Below are positions 20,901 through 32,507 of a stretch of DNA of 64,000 nucleotides, one piece after another; the stretch's first letter is position 1, and each line of letters begins with the position of its first letter. The position numbers and the translations under genes are program-made. Source of the DNA: Branchiostoma lanceolatum. Its lineage: Eukaryota > Chordata > Leptocardii > Amphioxiformes > Branchiostomatidae. The DNA is taken from positions 11,520,001 to 11,584,000 of the forward strand of contig NC_089739.1 in the NCBI RefSeq assembly GCF_035083965.1, in the 5' to 3' direction. The notes beneath the pieces were generated by a model, which was not told the DNA's origin, did not search any database, and saw nothing but the letters and a program-made list of their open reading frames with translations.

Positions 20901-23900
20901 GGAAAATCAATCCTAGTTTGAGACCTCAAACAATGCGATTCAGAACTATCGAATATATTCAAAGCCAAATGTTTATCAACTGATGCGTGGAAGTTATCAG
21001 AGAAGGAACACTAGAGCTAGAATAGGATAGATACCTAACAATGTGTCTAAGTTACTGTGTTTTTCCTGCATGTGTGATTTTTCCACTTAGTCTGCAAGCA
21101 CTTCGGATGTAAGCACTTATCTTTAGAACTTGATAAAGATGATTAATTACTGACTTCTCGCGAAACGTTGAATCTCATTGTGTATGGTATGAACACTAAA
21201 CAGGTGTCAAAGAAACCAGGGTGCGTAAGAAGCGGAAGCTGATCGTGGACCCGGTGATCGAGCTGGCCAGCTCGGAGATCCGTGCCCAGCTGGAGGACAC
21301 CTCGGACATCGTCACGACCCTTGACCTGGCCCCGCCCACCAAGAAGCTGATGCAATGGAAGGAGATGGGCGGCGTGGACAAGCTGTTCACCATGCCGTGT
21401 CGAGCTGTTGGGGCAAAAGTCTTGCTAGCCGTAAGTTTAGTTCTTTATTAGACTAGACACAGCATTGAGAGTAGAGACCTTCGCAAAACAGCTTACTGCA
21501 AATGCATTTATTTTTGTGGGTATTTAAATTCACAGAGCAAAAACTTTTCCGCAGTGTTTAGAATTTGCAGTGAAAACAACACTTGAGTGCAAAGACTCAT
21601 ATTCGAATTGTCAGGATTTTGCAGTGGAGAGCCACCATAAAAACAACAAAGATAAAACCACCATGAATGTTACAAGATTTACTGTAGTTACACGTTCATT
21701 CTACCACAAGAGACAAGTCACCATCTTTAAATCTAGAATAAAAAGTTCCAAAATTGGCAATATTTCATGGTGGACAATACTAGAAAATTTCTGGATTTAA
21801 AAAAAAAATTTGATCTATAAGAGATATCCTGTGCTCAAATCAGTAAACAAAACAAATACTAATACAACCAAACTCTATTGACTATCACTAATTTTGAGTC
21901 GTTGCGTTGCTAGAATCATGCTAGGGTTCACTAATGGCATTTTGCTCCTTGTAAAGTGTTTCTTTTTGTCTCTTCAGATTTTCCACAGAAATTTGAACAC
22001 CGTAATCCCAGAAGACCTGAGGGAAGAGAAGGGATCGGCAGTGGACGATGAAGAACGAATGGAGATCGAGTCAACAGAAATGGGAAGAGATGACTTGTAT
22101 GGTGAGTCCTTTTTGTCATATTTCTTTAAGGTACCAGCCAAAGAATGATGCTGCAATTTGAACGGAAACAGATAGGTGGTTCCTCGATCAACATCCTTGG
22201 TACACCATTGAAAAAATCTATTTGTAACTTTTTTGTTCGTCTTGTACATCGACAGAGCAATTCCACAGAAAACCAACATTAAATTTGTTTGTACTTTTGT
22301 AGTGTAAGTTGATTTTTTTTTCTGATTAAGTTCACTTTCATTCGAAATCTTAGTTTCTTCTATCTTTTGTATCTTTGGAACATTGCTACTGGTTCTAAGG
22401 TCTAATATTATTCTATCCATTTACCTATTTGCACACAGTAAGGGTTATCTTAGAATGTAATTGAATTTATGTATGGGATGGAATGTATTAAATTCTTTTG
22501 AAGAATTCTTTTTAACAATCTATTATAAAATGACATTCATCTTCCATTTAGTTTGAACAGAAGTGACATGTAGAAGCAAAATCCCAAAATGTCTCCTTTC
22601 TTCTAGACGACGGTCCGATGTCGTTCGGCGGTCCAGCGTCAGTGTCCAGTCTGGGAAGTGTTGCGGAGCCGCTACCAATGGGAGACGACGATGATGACGA
22701 CCTTCCTCCCAAGTCCGTAGAACCACCGGAGGTGCCCGAGAGAAGGTCGTCACCTACGCCAGAAGAACAGGTACGAACCAGCAAAGATAGTAGACAAATT
22801 TTCATCGCTTTTCGTATTGCTGCATATTTGGGTATTTGTGAAATGAATACAAGATGCTAGAAGCACTGACAGTCTTACTTTTTTTAAGAAGTCATTTTGT
22901 TTTTTTAACTAAATTTTTGTCAGCAAAAGTCTTGGCAGAATTGGTGAGATTAATAATGTTGTAATATTCAACAGGAGTGTTTCAACCATATGTGAAAGGC
23001 AAATTTGAACATGAACGGTATGAAATGACTGAAGATTTCTAGATTTTCTATTAGGAAGTGGCCATGCCAGATTTGATGTGTCGTTTCAGAAACAAGTGAA
23101 AAAAAAGGAAAAAGGAAAGATGTCAATTTTTTAAGTCTAGGAAATCTTGTGCCGTAACGGCAGGATTTCCGACTCAGAACCAAGGGGTTCCGGGTTCGAA
23201 TCCCCTGCTGCCACCGATCTTGTGCCTTTGGGAAAAAAGGCACTGAACACAATTTTCCCCACTCCACCCAAGTGTAAGAATCGGGCACATTATGTGTGGG
23301 GGTCACAACATCAGCAATAGCTGCCTGTGTCCCACGTGTATTGCACTTTTGCAATTCCAATAAATCCAATCCAAATCCAAATCTTGACTTCCACTTATAC
23401 ACCTTGAAGCTCACATGTAGACAATGTGCTTATGAATATGCTTTTGTGTATGCTTATGTTCTTCTGTGCTTTTTGTCTGCTTATTATTTCCTGTGCTTTA
23501 TGTTCCCAGGCTGTTGTTAGTAAAAACAGTAAAGCTTCGCCGTCAAAGCGCAAGGTAGACAGTGGCTTATATTGGGTGGTTTGCTGTGTGTGAAAAATAA
23601 CACTAATTTAGTGTACAACAAAAAACACCCATAGCCTGAATAAGTATAATAATCCTGAGTGTTTGACTTTGAAACTGAATAATAGGCGTGTTGAAGTTTT
23701 CTAATGGTAAATGGTTTAATGCTCTTTCTGGAATCTAACCAAATGTCTTTAAAATAGGGAATGTTAGAGGTTTACTAAAAGAGCTAATAATATAGTATCA
23801 TGGATAATAAATTTATTGGTCAGGTGGTCCAAATGGTATGTGAAAAGTATGTTGTAAAAACTTCAAAAAAGATAAGAATGTAATCCATTTGGTCTGACTT

Positions 23901-25386
23901 CTTGGATTCTTGGAGCTTCAAACTAACTTTATCTTATCGGTAGCTCACTTTTCCTTCTCCCTGCTATTTTGTGTATGGATCATGCAAAAGTTCTGTATTG
24001 GTTACAGCATGAAGATCATGATGTGGTCATGCCTTTTGATAAAACACCTTGCAGTTGAAAAGATATATATTGTGATACCTTCACTGTTACTAGTGTTAGT
24101 GCAGAGAAGAAGGTTTGCTGTGGTTTGAAGTTGTTGTGGGGATTCTTCGATGGTCTTACAGAGATCTTGTGAGCTTTAATCATTGTTCTTCCATGTTCTT
24201 TCCATGATTCATGTGAAATTAGTTTCATGCAAGTTGTGAAGAAGATTTAGTTTTATCCACTGTTAACGTAGACTTCTTTCCCTGCCGTTGTGGTTTCAGA
24301 ACGCGCTGGGTGGAGTAGAAGACCTGTTTGGACAGGCAACTGGTAGCCCTGCTGTGGACCTCCCCCCAATGTCACCAGTCAAGACACCATCATCATCACC
24401 CAGAAAGGTAAACTATGTCCTCTCCTTGATGTCTATATATGTTGTCGCAGAACAAAAGATTTAAGCACTATTAAAGGAGCCAAGCTCCATCAAACAATAT
24501 GAAACTGTACTGTTAAGAGCTGCATGCTAGATTTGTACCTGTACTTGAACAATATGACAAAGTAACCTGTGGTCTTTCAAAATGATGACAGACACAGTTA
24601 ACAGAATGCATATTTACAATCAGTGTCTGAAAGCACATACTCTCACCAGAGGTTTTCAAATCAAAGATGGTGCTGATTTCAAAGTCCATACAATGTTTTT
24701 TTCTTGTTTTCAGTGCCAGATTTTCATCTTTGTGGTAATGATTGTACGCTTTTAGTCACAAAATAGGTGTATATTTGAGTGCAAGTATATCTGTGTACGT
24801 TGACAAGCCGTATTGTACTATGGACTTGTACCTAAAAGATTTTTTTGTGCCCCAGTACTGTTCTGACTGTAACAGGATCAAATGTTGGGCTTTGAATATG
24901 GTGTATTTTGAAACTTGTAAAATAACTTCTCTAAGTTACAATGTATGTTTTCTTACAATAGAATAAGGAAACATACTGTCTTTCTATTCTCACAAGGACA
25001 TAATTTGGACTTATTGTTTGCATGTGCTCTTGCTACAGCCTGAATATGTACTAAAACAATGTCTGTCTTCCTCACAGGCGTACCGTACTCCAAGAGGCGG
25101 TGGTGACTCCTCTCACGCGAACGAGACAGAGGAAGAGCAGGAGGAGAGACGACTGAACAAACGTACCACACAGATGCTTCACGTCATGGACAGAACCATG
25201 GGCAGCACCGGTTCCATCACGTTCTTCGACATGACGAAAAAGCACACCCGGAAACAGGCCGCCGCCAAATTCTACACCCTACTGGTCCTGAAGAAACAGA
25301 CCGCGATCGAAGTCGAACAGAAGGAACATTTCAGTGATATCCTCATTACAAAGGGACCAAAGTTTAACAGTTTAGTCGGGGCGTAG
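14911..25386 (+). CDS. RAD21: Cohesin subunit RAD21 (SCC1 kleisin)
   Basis: Twelve coding exons splice in phase: 14911-15054, 15982-16211, 16770-16873, 18479-18685, 19437-19556, 20091-20216, 21204-21430, 21978-22101, 22607-22770, 23510-23554, 24300-24407 and 25078-25386. They give 635 residues, against 631 in human. The N-terminus [20 protein letters not shown] is the hallmark kleisin helix that binds SMC3. DDKEMLR near residues 165-171 matches the ExxR separase site of vertebrate RAD21 (R172). Exon 7 carries [10 protein letters not shown] and the conserved [12 protein letters not shown] segment. Acidic and Ser/Pro-rich linkers follow. The last exon encodes the winged-helix domain that binds SMC1, ending [11 protein letters not shown]21 closes the cohesin ring and is cut by separase at anaphase. 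Spliced from a leader exon near 13.4 kb. AATAAA at 25611 suits the 3' end. Confidence 0.97.
15395..15755. repeat. 103-bp direct repeat pair in a RAD21 intron
   Basis: The copies at 15395-15497 and 15653-15755 are almost identical. Each holds the palindrome GACCACGTGTGGTC and AATATGCAATAAAGAG. Between them, 15601-15641 contains a hairpin with GCAAGGACAT answered by ATGTCCTTGC. The pair lies between RAD21 coding exons 1 and 2. Confidence 0.7.
16953..18059. mobile_element. hAT-like DNA transposon in RAD21 intron, 1107 bp
   Basis: The ends TAGGGGTGGATATCGGTTCG and CGAACCGGTATCCACCCCTA are inverted repeats. The 8-bp sequence GTACCAGT is present exactly at both flanks (16945-16952 and 18060-18067), a perfect hAT-type target-site duplication. 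No transposase frame survives. A perfect 36-bp palindrome lies at 17970-18005, next to the right end. The intron is otherwise ordinary, and RAD21 exons 3 and 4 flank it. Confidence 0.85.
18826..18985. repeat. Degenerate copy of the dispersed palindromic repeat
   Basis: GCAGTGGTTTTATGTT, CACTGCGAACTCA and AACTGCAAACTTAAAGCACAGC recall the GTTCGCGGTGGTTTTA family, but the terminal repeats are eroded. Confidence 0.4.
19235..19340. repeat. ~110-bp dispersed repeat shared with 49495-49612
   Basis: The block holds ACTTCCCTGCTGCCTAAGTCTAACAAATAG and TTCAGTGTGTTAAAGGTT. The sequence near 49500-49612 is the same with substitutions (CCTGCTGCCTAACTCTAACC, TTCAGTGTGCTCAAGGTT). It is a moderately diverged repeat with no ends I can define. 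Confidence 0.55.
20502..20522 (+). CDS. RAD21: Candidate 21-nt alternative microexon of RAD21
   Basis: Between coding exons 6 and 7, a T-rich tract and CAG precede 21 nt, which are followed by GTAAAG. The flanking exons meet in phase 1, and the 21 nt preserve that phase, adding GPVPAVA before the basic RKKRK stretch. Acceptor, donor, length and frame all fit an optional microexon. The gene reads through without it, so it would be an isoform. Coincidence remains possible. Confidence 0.45.
21489..21695. repeat. Second dispersed repeat type, copy 1
   Basis: AATGCATTTATTTTTGTGGG, CATATTCGAATTGTCAGGATTTT and a close in AAGATTTACTGTAG match the block at 25976-26188 in the same order. The family is distinct from the GTTCGCGG type but of similar size. 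Confidence 0.5.
23145..23395 (+). repeat. tRNA-derived SINE in RAD21 intron
   Basis: An A-box-like GTAACGGCAGGATTTCCG and a perfect B box GGGTTCGAATCCCC (about 23192-23205) form the head. The body has TGTGCCTTTGGGAAAAAAGGCACT, and the tail is built of CCAAT/AATCCAA units. The GGGAAAGGCACTT body motif recurs at 50310 and 60500, so these belong to related SINEs. Confidence 0.75.
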
Positions 25387-25610
25387 TTGTTGTTAGAGAA
25401 GTTTAGGAAAGTAAACGTGTATTTAGCTGTATTTTGTTCAATTTTTTCGTTATAATTGTTGGATATGCAAGTAAAATTGATAAAGTTGTTAGTTTATATT
25501 CTACTTGTGTTGGTCCCAAAGTTTTTTTCTCCTTTTTTTTTAATGTAATACTGTGACATAGCTAGTGTAGGATTTTTCTCTCAAATTATCATTTTATTCT
25601 TTGAAAATGA

Positions 25611-25616
25611 AATAAA
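25611..25616 (+). terminator. RAD21: RAD21 polyadenylation signal
   Basis: AATAAA stands about 225 nt after the RAD21 stop, at the start of an A run. It is the first canonical signal downstream. Confidence 0.6.
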
Positions 25617-25975
25617 AAAAGGGTCCAAACTTTGTCAGTGATTCAAGATGTATTCTTCAAACCTTTTTCGTGTATCGTATAAATAAATATGTAACTTGGT
25701 AACAGTACAAGGATATTTTGTTCTAAGAATGTCTGTAATTTCAACGTATAATTTGTCGTCTTTTGTAGGGCAGTGTATTTGGTACATATCTGTTAGTCTA
25801 TTTAGAAGTATTATCATGTTTTTGTTAGAAAAAAGCACACTAAGCAAATAATGTTATTGTGAGTTGTTAAGTTACATATAATCTTTTAAATGTTCATGAC
25901 AAAAAAAAATGTGAATGTACCTACTGTACGGGAACTTAGCAAAGGTCTCTATTTTGGAGACTCAAAACATGTTAC

Positions 25976-26188
25976 TGTACATTCATTTATTTTTGCTGGG
26001 ACTTAAGTTCGCTTTAGGGAAAATACGTTTCACTGTGTTTTAAGTTCAAGGTTCAAACCATTCTGTTGCACATTAGCGATACAATGGAAAACGCATACTC
26101 ATATTGTCATGATTCTACATTAAAGATAATAGGTAACTGCGAAAAACACAAAAACAAAACCTTTGCTAATATTTCAAGATTTACTGTA
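25976..26188. repeat. Second dispersed repeat type, copy 2
   Basis: It opens TACTGTACATTCATTTATTTTTG and closes AAGATTTACTGTAG. The central CATATTGTCATGATT and ACTTAAGTTCGC correspond to parts of the 21489 copy. TACTGTA at one end and TACTGTAG at the other may be remnants of terminal repeats. Confidence 0.5.
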
Positions 26189-26768
26189 GGTGGGGGGTAC
26201 ATTTCTCAAAAAACATAACAAAAAGTAAACCCAAGACTAAGGTCTATAAGCTGAAATGGGTTTTGTACAGTAAGGATTTGTAGATGTCTATTCTAGTGTA
26301 TTAAAAGGTAGAATGGGATTTAAATGTAAATATGTTTCTCAAAACCTCCTTTCAGAGCCTTGTAATAGATGATATAACACAAGACCAGGTTTTTACTTCG
26401 CCTAGCCCTGGATTTTGGGGAGTCATCTGACAAACCCCTGTCTATCAAAATGACGAAATGTTCATTATTTTTGTCTTTAGCAACAAGATTCAATCAAATA
26501 ATGGACACTGGGCAAAACCCTGATGCTTACAAGCTTAACTTTATTTTTCTTCTTTTTATCCAGGACTAGTATAACTTTTAACAATTCCTACTGCGATACA
26601 TAAAATACATGACGTACATCTTTTGCAGTGTTAAAGTCAAGACATATTGAAGGTTGATAGACCCATGTCAGTCTTTTGTTCAGATGTACTATGGAGGTTT
26701 TTACATTTTTTAATAAAACAGCTCTTTCCTTGTGAATGTACTCCTGTTTTGACCCATGATTTTGTATG

Positions 26769-27040
26769 TTAGAGAAGATCCTCAACATACTGACTTGGGT
26801 ATTGTTGCCTCTTTGAAATGAAGGTATTGTTTTCAGTGTGTTTTTCCAGCATAACTTGAGAAGCTCTAAATGGATTGTGGTCATATCTGCTAAGTGGGTA
26901 GGTTGTGAAAGATGAAGGTCTAGGTCGATTTTGGGCCTCCTGACAGCTTTTCTTGCTACTGCAGCAGAACTTACAGAGATATGAGGTAGCCAAACTCGTG
27001 TTTTCAGTGTACGATGTTTTCATTGTAGTGCTAACTGTAG
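26769..27040 (-). CDS. Doubtful terminal exon, unknown protein
   Basis: The minus strand has an acceptor-like GCTACAG near 27030, then an open frame of about 85 residues. It contains CKFCCSSKKSCQEAQ, Ser/Pro/Tyr-rich sequence and an acidic end YPSQYVEDLL before TAA. The composition reads like a cytoplasmic tail rather than noise. I cannot find upstream exons or name a family, and the neighbouring ORF in another frame is probably a shadow. Confidence 0.2.
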
Positions 27041-27044
27041 CTTT

Positions 27045-27290
27045 TGACAACCAATAGCAGACTTGACTGCCACAAGTGGTTGCTTAGACAACCAATAAAC
27101 AATCTTACCTGATATTAATCGTTGCTTCGGACAACCAATACCGGACTAATCTTGTATCAATGGTTCAAGGTTTAGGCAACTGATACCAAACTTACTTTGA
27201 ATGAGTGGTTGCTCGTGACAACCAAAAACAAACTTACCTGACATTAATAGTTGCATTAGACAGCCAATATCGGACTTACCTGGTATTTAG
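27045..27290. repeat. Degenerate ~58-bp tandem repeat with CCAAT cores
   Basis: About four or five units share GGTTGC-TT(A/C)GACAACCAATA followed by CGGACTTACCTG and TATTAATG. GGTTGC and GACAACC are mutually inverted, so each unit can fold. Divergence between units is high. Confidence 0.5.
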
Positions 27291-27544
27291 CGCTAATGGT
27301 TCGTAAATTACACGCTTGGTGCGGTAAAGAAAGAATTAGAATGATGATCGCAGTATCAGAACATAAAATAGATATCTTGAACTGCGGGATATATCTACAT
27401 AATCCATTGATGAAGGTTAGACATCCAGGTAATAAGATATGCCAAAATGACAGTTACTCAAGCAACGGGATAAAAATCTCTACATAATAATTACTGGCAC
27501 TGGAAACTCGCGTTCACATCAAATGATTCATCATTTCCGTAAGT

Positions 27545-27725
27545 TGATGTAATTACGATCCCTCTGATTGGCTTGAACTGTTGTTCCTCTATGTAAGCAT
27601 GCATCTGATTGGTCACTGCGAGAGCATTGGTTTTAAGTGCAGAAAGCCGATTATCTGATCATTCCCACCGACGTTCTTGTACTGACCATATCGTGGAGTC
27701 TACAACTGAGGTTCAAATCAGGTGA
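27545..27725 (+). promoter_or_regulatory. Possible promoter and first exon of unknown transcript
   Basis: Two inverted CCAAT boxes (CTGATTGG at about 27556 and CATCTGATTGG at about 27602) precede a stretch ending AATCAG|GTGAGC at about 27720, a good donor. No coding partner is visible downstream on the plus strand before PYCR, so this could be a noncoding or leader exon. Support is weak. Confidence 0.25.
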
Positions 27726-28246
27726 GCTGAGAATTCAGTAAGAAACTCTAGATCTGAGACAACAGATTGTAAGATCAGAGATGAACAAAAGGAGGTCTTT
27801 TTTTATGCATATATTTTGACACCAAAAAACATTTTTCTCAAGAGTGTTCTTATAGAAGACAACGGTACTTCATTAACCTTGTTCTGGTACAAGATATTGC
27901 AAGTTGATTTAATTTTGGCATTGGTAGAGAGAGAGGAGGCATTTCCAACTTTGTAGCTAAAGATAGTAACACAGTGCAAGACGTGCTGATGTTAAACCTT
28001 TCTTTGATATTCCGACTATCCATGGTGATTCGAGGTTTGAAACTCTTGCCATGCTCAGTTTTAGGAAGGTTTGATACAACCTAGCGACCCCCGCTCAGAT
28101 GATACATTTTTGCACGGCATAACATCATGGTCATGCGTTTATCACTACGTGCTGCTGATGTCGGGCAAATTCACAACACAAACATTGTTTTCTTCCATCG
28201 CGGCATTCGCATCAAGCAAGGAGGGACAAAGATACTGACTTTACTA

Positions 28247-28638
28247 TCATTTGTTTGTAGACTACTTCCTACAGTTACTGTGCATTTTTTTCTGGTCTAT
28301 GTTCTTCAAGCATAGCGCTAGAAGGGAAAAGACTGAAGTGGACGATAATGGGTAAGCCTAGCACAATTCTACATCATATATCCCAGTATAAATACATGCT
28401 CGCACAGCATTAAACAGGCGGAGAAAAACTTACAGACCATGCATTTTTCTTTTTAGAAGAGCTGATATTTCTGCCCATTGGTTTAACATTTGGCTCTGTC
28501 CGCGCGGTTTTAAGATAAATAACGTTTTGAATAAATCGGTCATGTTACGTTACCTGTCTAATTTATCTTCAATGCATAGATATCTCCACATGGAGTTTTA
28601 GCATGCGGGCCTACACCCCCAACCACAAGCATCTGTCC
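28247..28638. repeat. KLHDC9 3' flank, with duplicated last-exon fragment
   Basis: Bases 28247-28555 match 10248-10560. Bases 28480-28638 form the first copy of a ~158-bp tandem duplication whose second copy, 28639-28797, contains the real end of KLHDC9. Read on the minus strand, the first copy still encodes GQMLVVGGVG...CGDIYALK and a stop. It is a pseudo-exon end lying downstream of the genuine stop. Confidence 0.8.
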
Positions 28639-28715
28639 ATTTAACATTTGGCTCTGTCCGCGCGATTTTAAGATAAATAACATTTTAAATAAATCGGTCA
28701 TGTTACGTTACCTGT

Positions 28716-30409
28716 CTAACTTATCTTCAATGCATAGATATCTCCACATGGAGTTTTAGCATCCGGGCCTACACCCCCAACTACGAGCATCTGTCCATTC
28801 AAAATACAAGTTGCGTGACCAGATCTCTTCAGCGAATTTTTCTCGTTCCACGGCTTTAAGTGGTACCAGATGGCATGCTTTCCTCCCGTGTCGAAGAGAA
28901 AGATGTCGTGGCAAACGGTATCCCTCGCACGAGCGAAGCATTCGCCCCCGTAGACCACAACGTATCGACCAATGGTAGAGGCTGTGTGGTGGTGGACTCC
29001 TTTGGGCGCCTGTTTTTTGGCCACCCCTTGTTCAATCAGTTTGGTGAAGCCAGCCTCCAAATCTGAGCATCTCGCCTCTTCAACCTGTGAAAAGACAACA
29101 AAGAACTTTTAAAGTTGGCAACTTTATCAAAATCCCAGCCAAACTGTAAGCAAAATACTATAAGTCAACCCAAGGAAGTTTAAACACAAAGTTAATCGAT
29201 CTGGTGAAAAATGCTTTGTAAATTAAGTATCACTGTAACATAAACTTGCAAATATTGTTTCAATCATTTCTTGGTATCAAAATAATCTTGTGTTGTATGA
29301 GCTGGTGAAAATTCCAATTCTTAGGGTTCCAGAAAAACGTATATGACACATTCAAGCTCTCAAAGTAATGTATCTAATGATGTTTTCCAAACAGTCTAAC
29401 TTATTCTGTTGTGCATCCACATTTTTCCTGTGCTCTTAAATCTTCTGAACACCATTGCACCTGTATTTCCAAAATGAATTTCAAGCCCTGATATGGTACG
29501 CTTCAGAAGTTACTGTGTAGATAAACATGTTTATGCATGGTAGTCATGCATGCACATGTATTATCATAGTGCATACCTACATACCTGGATTTTGCTTGGT
29601 TTCCAAGTTCCAATGATTTCATAGTCACCAGAGTCCCGTCCCCCGAACACCATCAGGGCACAGGTCTTTTCACCGGGAACCTTGATCATGCTGGCCGTGT
29701 GTCCCGATCGGGACGAGGCGTGATACCCTGCTTCTCGGTACTCGTATCGTCCTTTCTCGACGTCCACCTTCAGATGGAACACGCTTCCAAACCGTCGCTG
29801 CATTCTCACGCCTCCCTCGCGACCGACAACAAGCGTCTCCATCTCCGACAGTTTGGTGCACGTGTGGCTGCTGAGTCCGGCTGGCGGGTCGTTCGCCGGT
29901 CCAGGACAGAGATCTGACCATGAGAAGGATTTGGTGTCGAGTAGGGACACGGCGGATGTTCGCTGTTTGCCGTCCCAACCGCCAACAACGCAGACGTAGC
30001 GATCTAAAATGGTGACTGCAGCGTGGTGACTTCTGGCAGGACCTTCAGTTTTACATCTACGCAGAACGATAACAATTTTTCCAAATAATTCTTAGAAGTA
30101 ATAGAAAACAGTCTACTGAATTGTTTGTCACAGAATTTGAAAATATAAACTTGTCAGGAATATGATATTCCCTCTTTATTTTCAATCACAAAAGAACCAA
30201 TGACTATACCTGACTTTCTCCCATCCTGCTACTGGGTCAAAGACGACCACGTCGTTGAAGGGCTCCTTTGACTGCGCCACTGAGGTGCCGCCAAAAATGA
30301 CCAACCTGCCGCCCACAACGTTACAGGTGTGCGACACCCGGGCCGCTAGGGGGCAGCTCGACACCTGCTGCCAACTCCACGGTAGACTGCTCCCTCGATC
30401 CCCGCTCAT
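28716..30409 (-). CDS. KLHDC9: Kelch domain-containing protein 9
   Basis: Three exons join in phase: 30210-30409 (ATG at 30409), 29585-30056 and 28716-29084, for 346 residues; human KLHDC9 has 349. Kelch blades appear as VVGGRLVIFGGT, VCVVGGWDG, VFGGRDSGDYEI, VVVYGGE and LVVGGVG, each with a paired Gly and hydrophobic strand. Family-specific stretches include PARSHHAA, PPAGLSSHTCTKLS, VGREGG...QRRFGS and FARARDTVCHDIF, which place it in KLHDC9 rather than general kelch proteins. It should be a beta-propeller, probably a protein-interaction scaffold; the biochemical role of the family is poorly known. The gene is compact, with two short introns. Its 3' end lies inside a tandem duplication. Confidence 0.95.
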
Positions 30410-32190
30410 TTTCTCACCAAAGAACGCCCTGAATCTACCTGAGAATGAGACTTAGAATGAATAAGGATACCATCTAAATGACAACGTTTCGATTTCGTGC
30501 CGTATACTCCGATATAGTCCTGAAGTCTGCATTTTCTGGAAGGATCTACTTGTTTACCAACAAACCGACGCCATTTTGGAACTTTATAGGACGTGACCGT
30601 ACGGAAGCGTCCTCGTGCGAGATATACTAAAATTGCATCACTGTCAACACTAAACGGAAGAAACAGAATAAAGGCCAAGAAACCAGTGTTCTTTCTCTTT
30701 GTTCTTCCTTACGCCTTACCTTCTTCCTTGTTTACTGTCGTCCTTTACTTCTCCATTCCTTTCCCCATCTTTCTTGCTTGCTCCTGCCTTTAATTTCTTA
30801 GTTTTATGCACAAAACGATATTGCTCGCCTCATCGCCATTTCAGGAAAAAATAGGGAAAAAAACTACAGATTTGGCAATTTCAAACGATAGATGTACGAA
30901 AAGAAAGAAGAATGCACAGAGACAAGAGAAAATACCCTAAATTTCCAAATCGCCCCTTTTTCTTCCGAAAATGCAAAGAATATAAGATCCAGATGCAAAA
31001 GTAGAGCGCAGCCTCGTTTTGGTGTCGGCCAGACGAAAGTCAACACTGCCACGTCGCAGAGTCCGGCAGCCGCTTGCTCGGAGAAAAAATATATCAACCC
31101 GGTGAGTTTACCCTTCTAGATTGACTTTTGAACGGCTGTTGCAATGTCGGACTTTGTCTGAAACGTGTGTGTTCATAAAATGATGCAATGATCGACATAG
31201 ACTCCTGAATGATTGACATATATGCTAAAACAATCAACCATATGTCAACTGGCAGTGACAGAAATATGACCGAGAGATTATTTTGTTATTTTTTTCTATC
31301 GTCGGCCGCGGGATGTGTTGGGTAGAGAATTTTACTTGATAATGATAAAATTTTGATCATCGGGAGAATGCAGCAGAAAGAAAAGGGAAACGGTCCCGTT
31401 GGAAATTTAATTACTTGAAGACAAGTCTCGGCGAAAGGCATTGTGGGCATATTCAAAATTCAAAGTCGTAACAGGATGGGTAAGTTCCAATCCACTTAGC
31501 CAGACGAGGGTAGAAAAAATTTTTTGTCATCGAGTATGTTCTAATATGACTAAATTAAATGAATATAGCGATCAATCATTTAATTCTTAGAAGGAAAGGC
31601 GTTATGCAAATGAGTTCCTCGAGTCTGGGTCGGTTGCCATTGCAACGTTAAGTGAGCGAGAGTGATTACTGATGGCATATATAGATCAAGGGCACGAAAA
31701 CACTTTCACGTGTGAGGTTACTGTAAGTCAATCCAGACGTCTGACTGTACACAGAGTAAACATAGACATTCGCCATCATAGCAGAAATGATTTCATTTTC
31801 AGTGCCAGAGCAGTATAGCGGAGACTCCATCTTCGAATTTGAAATCCTGACTGGATGCACAAGGCGCGATCAAGTATTAAAAAGATATGTCTCTTTGACG
31901 GTAGGATCGCATTGCACCGGAATTTTAGCTGAATACAGACCGTACAAGACGATTCATTCATATATGGGCATACCGGGCCGATACTGTATCCCCGCCCGCC
32001 TCCGTCAAAACTGTGGACTTGCAGCCACTCTCTGATTGGCTGAACAATTAATTAAACTTGATTATTATGGACAGTCGGGATCGTTCTAGTTCATGTAACA
32101 TTGTGCAGTGTCATTAGCATAAAACATTCAGAACGTCTTTTAGTAAATCTAATCAGCCTACTTGAACTAGTACGTGTACGATTCAAAGGC
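30410..32190. other. KLHDC9 promoter side and spacer
   Basis: GCCATTTTGG at 30570-30579 matches YY1 and lies about 160 bp upstream of the KLHDC9 ATG, so the minus-strand promoter is probably within 30430-30650. Beyond this I see no gene. A plus-strand frame at 30892-31119 lacks family features. Confidence 0.4.
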
Positions 32191-32194
32191 GCTA

Positions 32195-32398
32195 TTACTG
32201 TAAAATGAGAAATGTTCGCGGAGATTTAATTTCATGGTAGGGAAAATAGAGTGTTCGCGGGTAAAGTTACACGGAGAGGGTAGGTGGGTAGGAGACAGAA
32301 CCAAAATGTTCGCGGTGGTTGTCAAGTTCACGTTGAATAGGACACCGCGACAAAGGGAACATAAAACCACCGCGAAGATAACCCTTTTTATAGTATAT
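32195..32398. repeat. Dispersed palindromic repeat, copy 4 (inverted)
   Basis: It opens ATTACTGTAAAATGAGAAATGTTCGCGG and closes ATAAAACCACCGCGAAG then TATAGTATATG. GTTCGCGGTGGTTGTCAAGTTC occurs inside. The order of blocks is reversed relative to the copy at 2353. Confidence 0.6.
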
Positions 32399-32507
32399 GT
32401 AATTGCATCATCGCGCTTACTCCAGACATGCCTGTGTATTACTCACACCGAAGGCTGATCAAATGTCGAAAACGCCTATATTAGAACTTCCTTTATAGTT
32501 TATCGAC

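Larger units (their letters stand above)
25617..28246. other. Spacer between RAD21 and KLHDC9
   Basis: It holds the second-family repeat at 25976-26188, a doubtful minus-strand exon at 26769-27040, degenerate CCAAT-bearing repeats at 27045-27290 and a promoter-like stretch at 27540-27725. The remainder shows nothing I can call. Confidence 0.4.

Noticed and set aside
21974-22420. 148-codon minus-strand frame
   Set aside because: It is antisense to RAD21 exon 8 and the following intron.
23145-23215. tRNA gene
   Set aside because: A and B boxes are present but the body and AATCCAA-type tail show it is a SINE head; the acceptor stem does not close.
29670-29988. Frames on both strands within KLHDC9 exon 2
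   Set aside because: Shadows in other frames of the kelch exon.
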